Assembly (NCBI GenBank): GCA_027405735.1
Contig: JAPEHQ010000001.1
Coordinates: 806,001-870,000 of the forward strand
Length of the DNA: 64,000 bases
From: Mucor racemosus
Lineage: Eukaryota > Mucoromycota > Mucoromycetes > Mucorales > Mucoraceae
Reading direction: 5' to 3'
Below the pieces are notes generated by a model, which did not search any database, was not told the DNA's origin, and worked only from the letters and a program-made list of their open reading frames with translations. How positions within the stretch are numbered: position 1 is the first letter of the stretch; each line of letters starts with the position of its first letter. Below, piece after piece: positions 26,190 through 38,202 of the stretch. The position numbers and the translations under genes were made by a program.

Positions 26190-26318
26190 TCATACTTTTA
26201 TATCTAAATAAACGATATCTTGTTTTTATTACACAGTTGAAGAACTGATTCATTACTCATTCTCGTTTAATTGTATTCTTTTTTTAAGTATTATTTATCA
26301 AACATGAAAATATAGAAC
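26190..26318 (+). repeat. LTR-1 family, 3' end fragment
   Basis: From CATACTTTTATATCTAAATA to about TATAGAACA this matches the last 125 bp of the solo LTR at 55055-55593. It replaces the right end of copy A3, which stops at TTATCTTCGTTAT. Confidence 0.7.
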
Positions 26319-26394
26319 ACAGCAGGTGGTTTTATTGGACAGAAATATCATGTTTTGCTGATGGTTTCTCAATTCACAGTTATTTGTGAAAGTA

Positions 26395-26757
26395 GAAGTA
26401 TAAACTTTTATGCAAGATATTGATTTATCAACAAAATATGTTTAGGTTATTAAATAAAACTAGAAATTTAATCAAGTAAAGAGATATCGTTTATTGAAAT
26501 GAAATTAATAGGGTTTATATACTATTTGATTTGGGGAATTAATGATGTGATAAGGTAGTTTAGATGTTATTTAATAGTAATGTGTCATGTTGGTATATAA
26601 TGTTGGAATATCGCACTGGCGTATTATGCTTTTGTACCATGCTTCTATACCATGCTTTTAGGAGCATGGTATAGTTAATATTCAATTAAGTGACTTCCGG
26701 TTCCGACTCTGTTATTTCTTACTTTTTTGGATTTGACATGATCCGGTTTAAAAATGA
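26395..26757 (-). repeat. LTR-like repeat LTR-3, copy 2
   Basis: Reverse complement of the repeat at 14170-14470, with the conserved AAGTAAAGAGATATCG block and AGGGTTTATATACT (inverted TATA region). Its outer end ATTTGACA at 26757 meets R2, the same order as at 14169/14170. No target duplication found. Confidence 0.6.
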
Positions 26758-28045
26758 TACATCAGATATATTTAAATCCACCATTATGTATAATTGAAGA
26801 TTAATTGGGTCAATATTCACAAGGATGAGTTTTTTTTCTTTGTTTTCTGCAATTGTAAATATTAGTTTATTATTTTGTAAAACTTAAAACTCATTAACCA
26901 GGGCTTAATTTCTGTATTGACAAGATAGGTCTAATTGATTGCTACTCTGCATTTTTTGTTTTAGCAAAAAATATTAATTTTTTGTCGAGATAACCAAAAT
27001 AATAGTTTTTATCACAGCTTAAAACCTATCATACCTGGATTCCAAAATTTATTTGTTGTTGAAATGAACGAAAAATGATTCAAAAAAGCAAAATCGTTTA
27101 ATAGCTGATGAGCTGCAAAGTAAGTTGACCTAGAGTTTTAAATAGCTTTTGTACAGTTTTGAATTCTGCATACATCTAAATAAAAATCAGAAAAGAATTC
27201 CACATTAAATTTTGGGTAAAATGCAATTGAAATTTTGGAGGTTTTTTGAAGATACACATCACTTTTTATAAGCATATTTAAAATATAATTATTTGGGATG
27301 ATGCTCAAAAGCATTATCTATCGGTCGAGCTATTGCGGAATCTTCTAGCTGCATTTTTTGTAGAGAAAACAAGATTTGTGTCCATTTTTTTTTCAGATTC
27401 AGAATTTGGAATGAGGGTATATAAGGGAAAAATGGAAACTAGAAATGGAGGTACCTTCTTGTACACATTTTTGAGGATATCTCCACGAAAAATCAATATT
27501 TTAAAAAAAAGCTAAATTGGATCCGAGAGAGCTCAACGAGCTTGATGACACGAGTAAAAAAAAACTGCTACTCAATTTAACAAATATTTTGAAATCTATT
27601 ATAGAAATGCCAAAAAAAAATCAAAAAAAAATAAAAGTGTTCATAATTTTTTTATACTGGAATATGTTATAGAGCACTTTAAAACAAGTAAGTTTTATTA
27701 TTAAAAAGTGTTAGCATAGCTTAATTATTTCTAGAGATATGAAGCCTCAAAGTTTTTAATTCTTTAGCAGTGGAATACGCGTAAAAATCTGAAACAGTAG
27801 CGCTAAAAAATTAATGCCAATTGTAAAAAATAGGATATTTCCGAATACTTGTTTTTGGATTAAAGGCGAATATCTCAGGTACATTAGCATATAATTTCAT
27901 CTTGGTATTATTTAGTGAAAAAAAAGTTGAGTAGGGATGAAAAGTCGGACCTAGTTTTTAAGGAAAAGGCATGTGCAGTACATTTCGCCTGTTTTTGAGT
28001 CTTTCATGTGATATAAAATAAATATAGAAAAGCTAGCATAATGCA
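26758..28045 (-). repeat. Repeat family R2, copy 2 (near complete)
   Basis: Inverted relative to copies 1 and 3. It runs from CCGGTTTAAAAATGATACAT to the region around CTTTCATGTGATATAAAA. Shared blocks include TACTCTGCATTTTTTGTTT near 26943, TTTGGAGGTTTTTTGAAGAT near 27234 and TCTCCACGAAAAATCAATAT near 27480. It contains A/T homopolymers and no sustained coding frame. Confidence 0.75.
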
Positions 28046-28991
28046 ACTAAATCATGATTATTATGTATCTTCCTCCAAGTAAAGCACCTCATTTAATTCA
28101 AGGTATGTATCATTCGCGACAATAAAAAAAAAAGAAAAATAACAAAAACGTGATTTTAAAATATACATTTATTTATTGATTATAATATTTATAGCATCTC
28201 CTAGTTGCCGTAAAACCGTAACAGAATGAACTACGAGAAAGTGAAGACCAATCTCATCCCAAAAAAGAGAGGAATACACAAGCGTTGAAAAAGATCTCGG
28301 ATTATGTATTCACATAGCTACGGAAAGTATACGAAACAAGTTCTCATCTTAGAAAAAAGACATACAAAACAAGCTCAAAAACTCTTTTTGCCCAGGCCGT
28401 AGCTAAGGAAAGGAAATAGAAAAGAAAAACAAACGCAGCTCATCTTTTTATAGCTTTTTGAGCTAGTGAGTTCTAACCAGACATCAGTGCTATTATGCAA
28501 AGTTCGAATGAATTAGTTGCTTTAATTATATACATAATGTATAATTATTATAAATAAATCGAGATCTGGTAAAAGACTAGAACGCTGACTAATTTTCAAT
28601 ATAAAATACTGTAGAAATGCATTGAAAGCATAATACTATATTAAATACTGCTAGAAAAAACATCCGACTTTTGAATTTCTTGGTTTTAATATAAGCTTTA
28701 AAGGATTTTTTATAAAATACTGTAGCATCAAATACCATATTTTGGTATTTAAATATATTTAGTAGTATTGTTAAACTATTACAGTACTTTTTGTCTGAGA
28801 AAATCAGGCAAGAATGGTAGTTTAAACCTGACTTAAAAGGGTATGCAAAAACTGTCGCTTGTAAAAGCTAGACGGTAGCTGCCAAAGCAAAAATCAAGGC
28901 AGTACCATTATTTTGAGTTTCAACCTATCGCGATAATGTTGGCTCGAAAAAAATTTGTGTTTCTCCAACTATTTATATAGATTATAATATC
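28046..28991. promoter_or_regulatory. Upstream region of AFG2, unassigned DNA
   Basis: No gene recognised. A palindrome AAATACCATATTTTGGTATT lies near 28729, and TAAAATACTGTAG occurs twice (near 28604 and 28714), so a small degraded repeat may be present. The last few hundred bases should contain the AFG2 promoter by position. Confidence 0.35.
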
Positions 28992-31391
28992 ATGTCGCTT
29001 GAAGTTAGAGCATCACTACAACATAATGCGGCACCCACAAGAAGTTTTCTCTCTTTAGAATTTATGCAAAGAAACCAAATTGGTACAGGCGATCTAATCA
29101 AAATCATACAAAATGAAAAGGTAGCGTAGAAATGACTATAGTCAATTGACAAGAAACATTTTGCTAAATCAGTACATTTCTATTCAAAAGATTATTATTG
29201 GTACTGCTTGGCCATCTCTTACAGTACCAGTTAATGGTATGTTTGTACATTTTGATATGCCTTTTAATCTAATCCATTGCAATAATTAGGGATCGAATTA
29301 AGCACAACATTAAGATTGAGTGGTAGTTTCGAGTTAGGAGTTTTAGTGAATGCTGAAAAGACAACATCTTCTATTCCTGCAGAAGCCAGCCATATGCAAA
29401 TCAAATTCATATCAACACCTACTTTTCCTTTGGATTCGAATTTTCAAACCTTTTTGAAGCAATTTTTAGGTATGTAGCTGTGGATATGCAAATGTAATTG
29501 ACTCTAATAATAACTGTCAACTATTCTAGTGGAACAGAAATATGTGATACATTCACAAATTATAGATTTCAATTACCTTGGAAGCACATCTAGAATACAA
29601 ATTATAGAAATTACGTCTAGTACTTTAACCGACATTTACACAATTAATCAAAAAACTAAAATTAGCTATGAAACTACTTTACAACCTACCAATCAATCAA
29701 AGCAAAAGCAACCAAATCAAGAATTAAGTTACGATCAAATTGGAGGATTATCAAAACAAATTGAAATTGTTCGTGAAATGATTGAAACACCATTAAATAA
29801 TCCTGGTTTATTTTTGAAATATGGCTTAAAACCGCCTCGAGGCGTTTTGTTATTTGGACCACCAGGCACAGGAAAGACATTGATTGCTCGTGCTGTGGCC
29901 CAAGAGACCGGCGCGCATTCTATCATTGTCAATGGGCCTGAAGTTGTGAGTAAATTTTATGGTGAAACTGAGCAAAAATTACGAGATATATTTGATCAAG
30001 CAGTGCAAAATGCTCCAGCCGTTATCTTTATTGATGAAATCGATGCACTTTGTCCAAAAAGAGATGAAGCACCTAGTGAATTAGAGAAGCGAGTAGTTAC
30101 AACCTTGTTGACATTGATGGATGGTGCCAACACAGAGCATCAACGAGTAGTTGTGATTGGGGCTACGAATCGACCTAATTCTTTAGATGAAGCATTGCGT
30201 AGACCTGGAAGATTTGATCGCGAAGTAGAAATTGGTATACCAACAGCAGAAGCTCGATTATCTATTGTACAAACTATAATGAAAAAAATACCCCACACAC
30301 TTGAACCAACACAATTAGAAACATTGGCAAATAAATCGCATGGTTATGTAGGCGCTGATTTAGCCGCTGTTTGTAGAGAAGCTGGATTAAAATGCATTAA
30401 ACGATGTGCCAATTTACAAAATGTAGATTTGCGAGTAAATATGCAGGATATGACAGAAGCGATGACTGAAATTAGACCTAGTGCAATGCGAGAAATCTTA
30501 TTAGAAGTGCCTAAAGTATATTGGACAGATGTAGGAGGACAAGCAGATATCAAGCAGAGATTGAAAGAATCAGTAGAATGGCCTTTACAACATCCTGAAG
30601 CATTTATCAGATTGGGTATACGACCACCAAAGGGTATTTTATTGTATGGTCCTCCGGGATGTAGTAAAACTTTGATGGCAAAAGCACTCGCCACTGAAGC
30701 AGGGTCTAATTTTATTGCAGTAAAAGGGCCCGAGTTATTTAGTAAATGGGTTGGTGAATCAGAAAAAGCAGTGCATGAAGTATTTCGTAAAGCAAGAGCA
30801 GCCTCACCATCTATTGTTTTTTTTGTAAGTTTCTTTTGGCGGTAATAAGTGCTATTTATAAACTATTTATTGGTTTTAAATTAGGATGAAATTGATGCGC
30901 TTACAGTGAAAAGAGGTTCATCTGGCGATGGCGGTACCTCGGTAGCTGATAGAGTTTTATCACAGCTTTTAAATGAATTAGATGGTGTTGAAGCATTAGT
31001 TAATGTTACTGTTGTAGCAGCTACTAATCGACCTGATATCATTGATGATGCTTTATTACGTCCAGGCAGAATCGATAGAATTTTATATGTTGGTCCACCA
31101 AATCTAGAATCTAGAAAAGAAATCTTTAATATTCAATTAAAGAAAATGGCAATTGATCAAGATGTTGATATTAATGAAATAGCGGAAAAGAGCCAAGGAT
31201 GTTCAGGTGCAGAAGCAGTTGCTATTTGCCAAGAAGCAGCTCTATTTGCCATGGAAGAAGATATTCACATTGATTCAGTCAAGATGAGACATTTTAGGAA
31301 ATCATTGTCTACATTCACAAGACGTATTACACCTGAAATGATTCAATTTTACAAAGACTTTCAAGATAGGTCTGGATTACAGAGTATTTAA
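28992..31391 (+). CDS. AFG2: Afg2/Drg1 (SPATA5-type) AAA ATPase
   Basis: A double-ring AAA+ ATPase that releases shuttling factors such as Rlp24 from cytoplasmic pre-60S ribosomal particles. Five exons: 28992-29120, 29191-29236, 29290-29469, 29530-30824 and 30885-31391, in phase, about 718 aa (yeast Afg2 is 780). The N-domain contains KIIIGTAWPSLTVPVNG. D1 has Walker A GPPGTGKT near residues 228-235 and Walker B IFIDEIDAL near 284-292. D2 has Walker A GPPGCSKT near 492-499, then VFFDEIDAL across the last intron. The CSKT form in D2 marks the Afg2/SPATA5 branch rather than Cdc48, which has GCGKT. The arginine-finger region RRPGRFDREVEIG is present in D1, with RPGRIDRILYVGPP in D2. Confidence 0.93.
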
Positions 31392-31521
31392 AAACCTTTT
31401 TCTTGTGCTACAACTCCCTCTCTCTTTCTCCCCAATTAAAAATAGCAAGGGGTTTATTGTTATTTAGCTTTAATTTGGTGGTCTGTTACTCTTCTTTCTT
31501 CTTCTTTATTCTCTTTCAAAA

Positions 31522-32985
31522 ATGATGATAAAATACAGTATTTCGAGTAAAATCATTTTACTTGTCATATTATTCATATCATTTATAATAAAATATCATA
31601 CAAATACATTCAAATCAAAGAAACGATCGTTATCATTTCCATTTAATCATTCAATTATATCAACTACAAAATCATCAATTATACCAACATCATCCGCATC
31701 AACATCAAATGAGAAATTTATTACATTTTTTACACACAGTGGCTTCCAGAATCAATTAATTCAAGGTAATTAACTGTTACAAGACGCTTGGAATACTCTC
31801 CAACTCATTGTTCCCTTTTTCTATTTCAGTGGAGAATGGAATATTGTTAGCTTGGTATCTAAATCGGACACTGATTTTACCAAAAGCTTTATTGGGTGAA
31901 GCTTTCGGTTGGAATCAATTTTCAAAGCTATATAAGCATCATACTTTTCGTGATACATCAAATAATTTCTGTAAACAGTTTAAAGATAAAAAATCAAGAA
32001 AAGCAGCTTCTTGCCCTGACCCATCAAAATATGCCCTGGCTTCTTTTGATGATCTGTTTGATTTAAATTGGGCAAAGCAACATGTCAAAATTGTAGAAAG
32101 AGAGCAAAGCGATTTTAATTGGTTGAAAGACGCATTTGGTATAGAAACAAATAATAGGGATGCTCTTACTGGAAATTATGTAGATGGTGATATTTTATTT
32201 TACAAAGGTTAATTTTAGTTGATATTATGGTTATATACGCATTTATTAATATGCATGCAATAGATGAAACTCGTTACGATTGGAGAATTTACGATAAACC
32301 TGTCAAGCATCGATTTTTAGGTCGATATAACGATAGTTTAGATATAACTCAATTACGAAATCACACACAAAAACTGATCCATTTTACCAGCTTATTCGGC
32401 ACTGGCAAATTCCCTATCAAAGATCCAGAAAACATGATATTTTTCGAGCAACTCAAAAATAGCATCAAATACAAACATCCTGCAGTATTAAAAATGACCG
32501 ATATTGTCGTAGAGGCTTTAGGAGGACCTGGCAATTTCGTTGGAGCACATCTTCGAACGGCGGATGGATTATTTATTGATGCGATACCCGATAACATTCA
32601 ACAATTAATTTCGAGTATTCCTAATAATAATCAAATCCCAAATAGCGACAAATTATCAACTTGTGTAGCGCTTGCCAAGCAAAATCGCACCAAGCTTGTG
32701 TTTTTGGCCACCGATGCTGTCCAACCAAGAAACAACAGTAAATTTCGGGACTTGTGGAAACATTTACCCTGCACATTTACTTTGGCCGAGATTCTAAAAG
32801 ATAAGGATCCTTTATGGAGCCATATGGATCAATATCGAACATCTCATACAGGGCAAAGTATGAGGAAATATTTGATACCTTTAATTGATGCATTAGTTGC
32901 AAGCCAAGGCGAAAAATTTGTTGGTACAAAAGGGTCAACATTTTCAGGATATATTAATAGATTACACAAATCATATTGGAAGTAA
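31522..32985 (+). CDS. O-fucosyltransferase-like type II membrane protein
   Basis: Three exons (31522-31765, 31830-32207, 32264-32985) give 447 aa. A hydrophobic anchor lies at residues 9-24 (IILLVILFISFIIKY), followed by a Ser/Thr-rich stem, the layout of a Golgi or ER glycosyltransferase. The lumenal part opens with HSGFQNQLIQ and LAWYLNRTLILPK, which resembles the start of GDP-fucose O-fucosyltransferase domains, where the GG/FNNQ-like loop and the 'AxxLNRTLVLP' strand are typical. GAHLRTADGLF at about 301-311 fits the H-x-R nucleotide-sugar motif. The tail FVGTKGSTFSGYINRL fits the family's 'GTxxSTFS' motif. Acceptor and donor are not determined. It starts 130 bp after AFG2 on the same strand. 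Confidence 0.7.
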
Positions 32986-33052
32986 TTAATAGCTGGTCTA
33001 TTCCATACATATAATGTACATATTTATATAGAAAATTAAAAATGTAAATACT

Positions 33053-35124
33053 TTATTTCTTTTGATACATTGCCAAGGGTATATCATCTTCATCTTCTTG
33101 CTGAAGTTGCTGTTGTTGTTGTTGTCTATTATTATTTCCTTTAGAAAATGAAGGTAGCCATTTCTTGTCTTTTTTCTTATTGTTGAATATTGAATATTTT
33201 CTACTCTTTTTCGTCTTTTTCTTTTCATCATTTAAATCAATGTCGTCAGATGTAGATGTGGAAGAAGTTGAAGATGTAAAAGAGAAGTTATCTGAATTAT
33301 CATCTGAATCTGTATCAGTGTCCTGTTCATCATCATCGTCATCGTCATCTTCTTCAGAACTAGAGTTATTTGTTGGATATGGTCTTGTAGCTGATTTTTT
33401 GTTTAAATTAGCATGGTGTTGATGAGGCTTTTTTGGTTGTTTTGAAATAAAGTCCATTGCATTACTGTTTTCAGGTCTAACTTGATTTCGCATCCTTCTT
33501 TTCTTACTCTGTATTTGTCGTTGCTGCATTCGGCATGCCTTTTTTGTCATTACTAAATGTTCCATAGGTGCTGGCTCGTTTTCTGTATTATTATTTGTAG
33601 ATATAGTCGATAAATACCAAAACATTAAATTAGAAATAATCACTTGATCTCTTAGTGGGCGTCTTGGATTTGTAAGTTTCAAATGAGATAAACGATAAAT
33701 AGCTCTTTCTGTGTGAATAGGTAGTCTTGTGTAATTGAAAAGAGCTGTTTTTTTAGTTGATGCAAAACTGTCATTTTTAGCGTTTGCAGTAGTTGTAGTG
33801 GTACATTCTAATGATTTCTTGTTATTGTTGTTATTGCTATTGCTTTTTTTAGATGATGGAGATGAAGATTTCCGAGAAAATAAGGATGAGATATTAAACT
33901 TTTCTTGTTTGTCGTCTATGGTTGATTTCTTTGGTGATGTTGAAAACATTTTTCTTGGTAGCCAACTTGACTTTTTCTTTACTGTTGTCGTTGTTGTTGT
34001 TGTTGTTGTTGTTGTCATTGAAGGGGAGGAAGAGGGAGCCAAAGGAGCAGAGATAGAAGAAGAGGAAGAGGAAGTAAGAGACAAATCAATTACCTTTGTG
34101 CATGAATTATTATTATTATTATTCTCATCATCGTCAACAACATCAACATGGGCTTGTTCTTCTTTATCTTCTTTTTCCTGTTCTAATGCAGTGGTCCGTA
34201 AATCGATGGCAGAATCTTTTGGGTTTACAACATTTGCCCCTTCAGTTTGTTGTTGTTGTACTTTTACTTGTTTAAAAGGGATGTGATTTTCCTCTTTTTT
34301 CTCCTCCTCTTCGTCTTCTTTGTGTTCTTTTTTGGATTTGCCCCTGTCCATTTCTTGGGGCTTTTCTAGATATTCAGCATCATGTAAATCAACATGGCCA
34401 ACTAGAAATGCATAAATGTATGAATAATAATACTTTTTATACAGCCAAATTTACTCAACTAACCATCAAATGTCAAATTATTTTGAGAATATATACTATT
34501 CGGTGATGCTTCTAATGTTGACTCCCTATCCGATGAATCATGTTCGAGAATCCCCTCTTCCTCTTCTTCTATCACTTTTCCTTCCGTCTTCTCCTCTTTT
34601 CCTTCCCCTTCACTCGGATGGCCTCTTTCCAATGCAGCTAGAGTTTGTTCCCTGTCAATACGTATAGCCTCTGCTTCATCCTCTGCGGTAAAAGAGGCAG
34701 ATAAAACTGATTTTCTACGCTTTACAATCGATCTTTTTCTGTTTGCGAAACTGTGAGTTACAAGCTCATTTGTCGCGCTTATTGTTGAAGTGTCTTCTTT
34801 CGTTGTTATGGTAGCATTAGGAGTTGAATTATTGCTGTTGTTATTATTATTTAAATGAGCATTTGTAAGCCTATTATATAAAATTAATTTCATTAAATTA
34901 TGTATAAATATGTAGATCTACCAATAAACTTGTTGCTGCTGTTGTTGATGTTGCTGATCGTTGGAATTTACATTTTCTAATAAACATAACGGTATTTCCA
35001 ATATCCTTGAAAGACCTGTAGCGCTCAGGGATTTCAATTGGCCCAGACCAGGTTCATTAGTTTGTTGCTGATGGTGAAGATGGTGATCTTTCTGATCTAC
35101 AGGATAAATATAAAAAGTAGACAT
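33053..35124 (-). CDS. Disordered protein, possible Zds1 C-terminal family
   Basis: Three exons on the minus strand (34922-35124, 34464-34870, 33053-34401), in phase, about 652 aa. I start at the Met of MSTFYIYPVDQ; a Met 30 bases upstream would add ten hydrophobic residues. Most of the protein is low complexity: poly-Gln, poly-Asn, poly-Thr, acidic and Ser-rich runs. A conserved island reads LPIHTERAIYRLSHLKLTNP and RPLRDQVIISNLMFWYLS, about residues 415-455. I recall this as the fungal Zds1 C-terminal signature (Zds proteins bind PP2A-Cdc55 and act in mitotic exit and polarity), but this is from memory and uncertain. A second conserved piece is VGHVDLHDAEYLEKPQE. It converges with the fucosyltransferase-like gene, the stops being 68 bp apart. 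Confidence 0.6.
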
Positions 35125-35888
35125 GATATTAAGGAAGAAGAAAAGGAAGGACAAGTATAAAAAAATAAAATAAAAAAAAAAGAGTGTTCACTCAAATCTA
35201 ATTATATATATTTAACAAAGGCAAGAAGACTGTTTAAATTTGGCTTGTAAAAATATGTTTATCATGTTATTCTGGCATTTATCTGTATGTTAGAATGTTT
35301 AAAAAGGGAGCTACAGAAACAAATGGAGTAGTTACACAAATAACAATGAAGAAGTAGTGGTGTTGGTTGTAGTGAATGTTAAACCTTGCCCCTGAATTTT
35401 ATTTTTTTGACCCTCCCCTTTAAACCCCCCTCTTTACTACTTTGTATATGTAAATTCACACATACATAAGTAAAGCACACATGGGAAAAGATATTTTATT
35501 ATACTTTTATCTGCAGAAAGAAGCAGTAGAAGCAGCAATAAGCAGCTAATAATAATATATCATTGAAATGTATGATGAAATGTATTTTTCCTCCTGTTTT
35601 AGTACTTTATTCGTAGTGAGTGGTAATACCAATGTTTATGAAAACGAGAAAGAAAGTATGGGATATGTAAAATGCAAACGAATTCAAGCTATTTAAAAAT
35701 GGCTATAAATAATAAATATATACGATGATGCCTGCATTGCACGCAATGCACGGTATAAATACATGTACTAGGAATTTGAAGCGTATAAAAGCTACAAGAA
35801 TAGCCATATTTTGCATATAGTATTTACATCAGAGACCGATGGCGGTATACAAAATGCGCCTTTCATCAATACATCAGTACATTGTGAG
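35125..35888. promoter_or_regulatory. Upstream region of the Zds-like gene
   Basis: About 760 bp upstream of a minus-strand gene. It contains A-rich stretches and a short C-rich patch (CCCTCCCCTTTAAACCCCCC near 35411). No gene seen. Confidence 0.35.
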
Positions 35889-36050
35889 AGTTTATATATA
35901 TGTAAGATCTTATTTATAGAAATAAAAATAATAAAGACTAGTAGCATTTATTATGGAGAACGTAGGCTTTATTGCTAGACAAACTAATGGCAAAAGAAAG
36001 AACCAAGAGCTTCTATACCTTGGTTTAAAAGACTATTTATAAGAATTACA
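35889..36050 (+). repeat. Direct repeat flanking R2 copy 3, left
   Basis: About 160 bp matching 38037-38202 in the same orientation, starting GAGAGTTTATA and including AAAGAACCAAGAGCTTCTA. The pair brackets about 2 kb that contains R2 copy 3. They could be short LTRs or a duplicated insertion flank. Confidence 0.6.
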
Positions 36051-36974
36051 TTTTAATATGTGTTAGAAATGGAATTGGCTACAAAAATGGCTGTTTAATA
36101 TCCTCAAAAACCAGCACATTGCATAATTTATTATGAAAATAGATATTAGGTGGTTAGTATATATACAGAATACTAGTACGTAACTCTCGAAATAGATTTC
36201 CTTGTTGACAAAATGTATGCATATATACTACATGCTATATTCTGTATAATTTCAAGGCATTATGTATCATAAACGGTAAAAAAGCAATGTAGATTCAAAT
36301 AAATTGAAGGAATGTACAATGAGAAAAAACCGTACATATATACTAGAAAGTATCACTTGCTGTATTACATACGCGATACTTATTTATGTTTTACTAACAG
36401 TGCCGATGATGGTTAAGCTTGAGAGCCTCCAATTTTTGTTTTCTTTGGTAGCAACGGAAAAGCTAATGAATTAAACTAAAGCTATCAATCAATAAACAGC
36501 TTTTCATACTACCATTTCTAAATATTGTTGCTTGAAAATTGTCTTTGTCACATCACATTGTGTTGAATCATAAAGAATTCTGTTTATTTATCATTGATGT
36601 CTCTATTCATTTTAAATGATTTTCAGATCATTGTGCATAAAATTAACCGCACAATTTACGGAATTAAATTTGCGTTAATTTTAAAACTGCAAGCAGTCTT
36701 AGTATCTAGAAATGTTATTTTTGCTAAGCGCAGCGGCACATTTTATTAATTAATTAATTAATTATCAATAAAAAAAACGTAGTTATGTTTAGCCTATACC
36801 ATATGTTTTTAAACTATAAAATTTACAATACAATGAATTTTCAGGTGAACTATATAGCTTGCTTTTAACCCCATTTTTGATGGAGTAATAATACATTATA
36901 TCCACCATCTGACAAAAAAAAAAACTCGCATTTAACAAACAGAGGTTTACGATTTTCTGACAATTTCAAGGAAA
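36051..36974. other. Unassigned repeat-island DNA
   Basis: No gene or known repeat recognised. A short TTAA tandem (TTAATTAATTAATTA) lies near 36745. Confidence 0.35.
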
Positions 36975-37990
36975 TATTTTTTCACTAAATAACATCAAAT
37001 GAAAATTATATATCAATGTACCTGAGATGTTCAGCTTTAATCCAAAAGCAATCATCTGGAAATATCCTACTTTTTGCAGTTGATATAACGCTTTAAATGT
37101 TAATGTTTCAGACTTTTACAGGTATTTCACTGTTAAATTTAAGAACTTTGAACCTCTATATCTCTACAAAATATTAAGCTATACCATCACTTTTTGATAA
37201 TAAAACTTACTTGGTTTAAAGTTTTCTATAACATATTGAAATATAAAAAAATTCTGAGCACTTTTTTTTTTTATTTCTTTTTTTTTTGGCATCTTTCTAG
37301 TAGATTTCAAAATATCCGTTAAATTGCGTAGTATGTTTTTTACATTTAATTCATCAACCTCGTTGAGCTCTCTTGGGTCCAATTAAGTTTTTTCCAAAAT
37401 ATTGATTTTTCGTGGAGATATTCTCAAAAATGTGTGTAAAGAGATACCTTCCCTTCTTCCTCCAAATTTCCCTTGTATACCCACATCCCAAATTCTGAAT
37501 TTGAAAAAAAATGACAAAAATCTCGTTTTCTCTATGAAAAATGCAGCTAGAAGGTTCAGCAATAGCTCAATCGATAAATAATTTTTTTTTACATTATTCC
37601 ATTTATTTTTGTTTGAAATATAATTATAAAAAGTGATGTGTACCTTAAAAAAACCTTAAAAATTTCAATGGCATTTTGTGCAAAATTTACTGTGAAACAT
37701 TTGTTTGAATTTTATTTAACTGGATGCAGAATTTAAAACTGTACAAAAACCGTTTAATATACTAGCTCAACTTACTTTGCAGTTTATGAGCCATTAAACA
37801 ATTTTGTTTTTTTAACCATTTTTCGACCATTTTTCGACCATTTTTTTCAAATGAATTTTGGAACCCAGATACCATAGATTTCAAGCTGTAATATGTTATT
37901 ATTTTTTATTATCTCGATGAAAAATCAATATTTTTTACTGAAACAAAAACGGGAGGGTAGATTTTAGCTGGATCTATGCTATAAATATAA
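36975..37990 (+). repeat. Repeat family R2, copy 3
   Basis: Same orientation as copy 1, with the shared blocks ATGTACCTGAGATGTTCA near 37014, GTGGAGATATTCTCAAAAAT near 37411 and CTGTACAAAAACCG near 37739. A short direct duplication, CCATTTTTCGA twice in a row, occurs near 37815-37838. No coding frame. Confidence 0.75.
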
Positions 37991-38036
37991 AAATTTAATA
38001 TATCCATTATAAATTTCAAGCTTTATGGTCAATTTA

Positions 38037-38202
38037 GAGAGTTTATAGATATGTAAAATCATATATATAGAAAGAATAATAATAAAGAGTAGTAAAATTT
38101 ATTACGGGGAACATAGGCTTTATTATTAAAAGAACTAGTTAATGGTTAAAGAAAGAACCAAGAGCTTCTAGGTCTTGATTTAAAAAGACTATTTACATCT
38201 AA
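38037..38202 (+). repeat. Direct repeat flanking R2 copy 3, right
   Basis: Partner of 35889-36050; see there. Similarity ends at AGACTATTTA in both. Confidence 0.6.

Noticed and set aside
33735..34286. Plus-strand frame of 183 aa opposite the Zds-like gene
   Set aside because: It is the mirror of simple trinucleotide repeats (poly-Val/Leu/Ser), while the minus strand has splice sites and a conserved motif.
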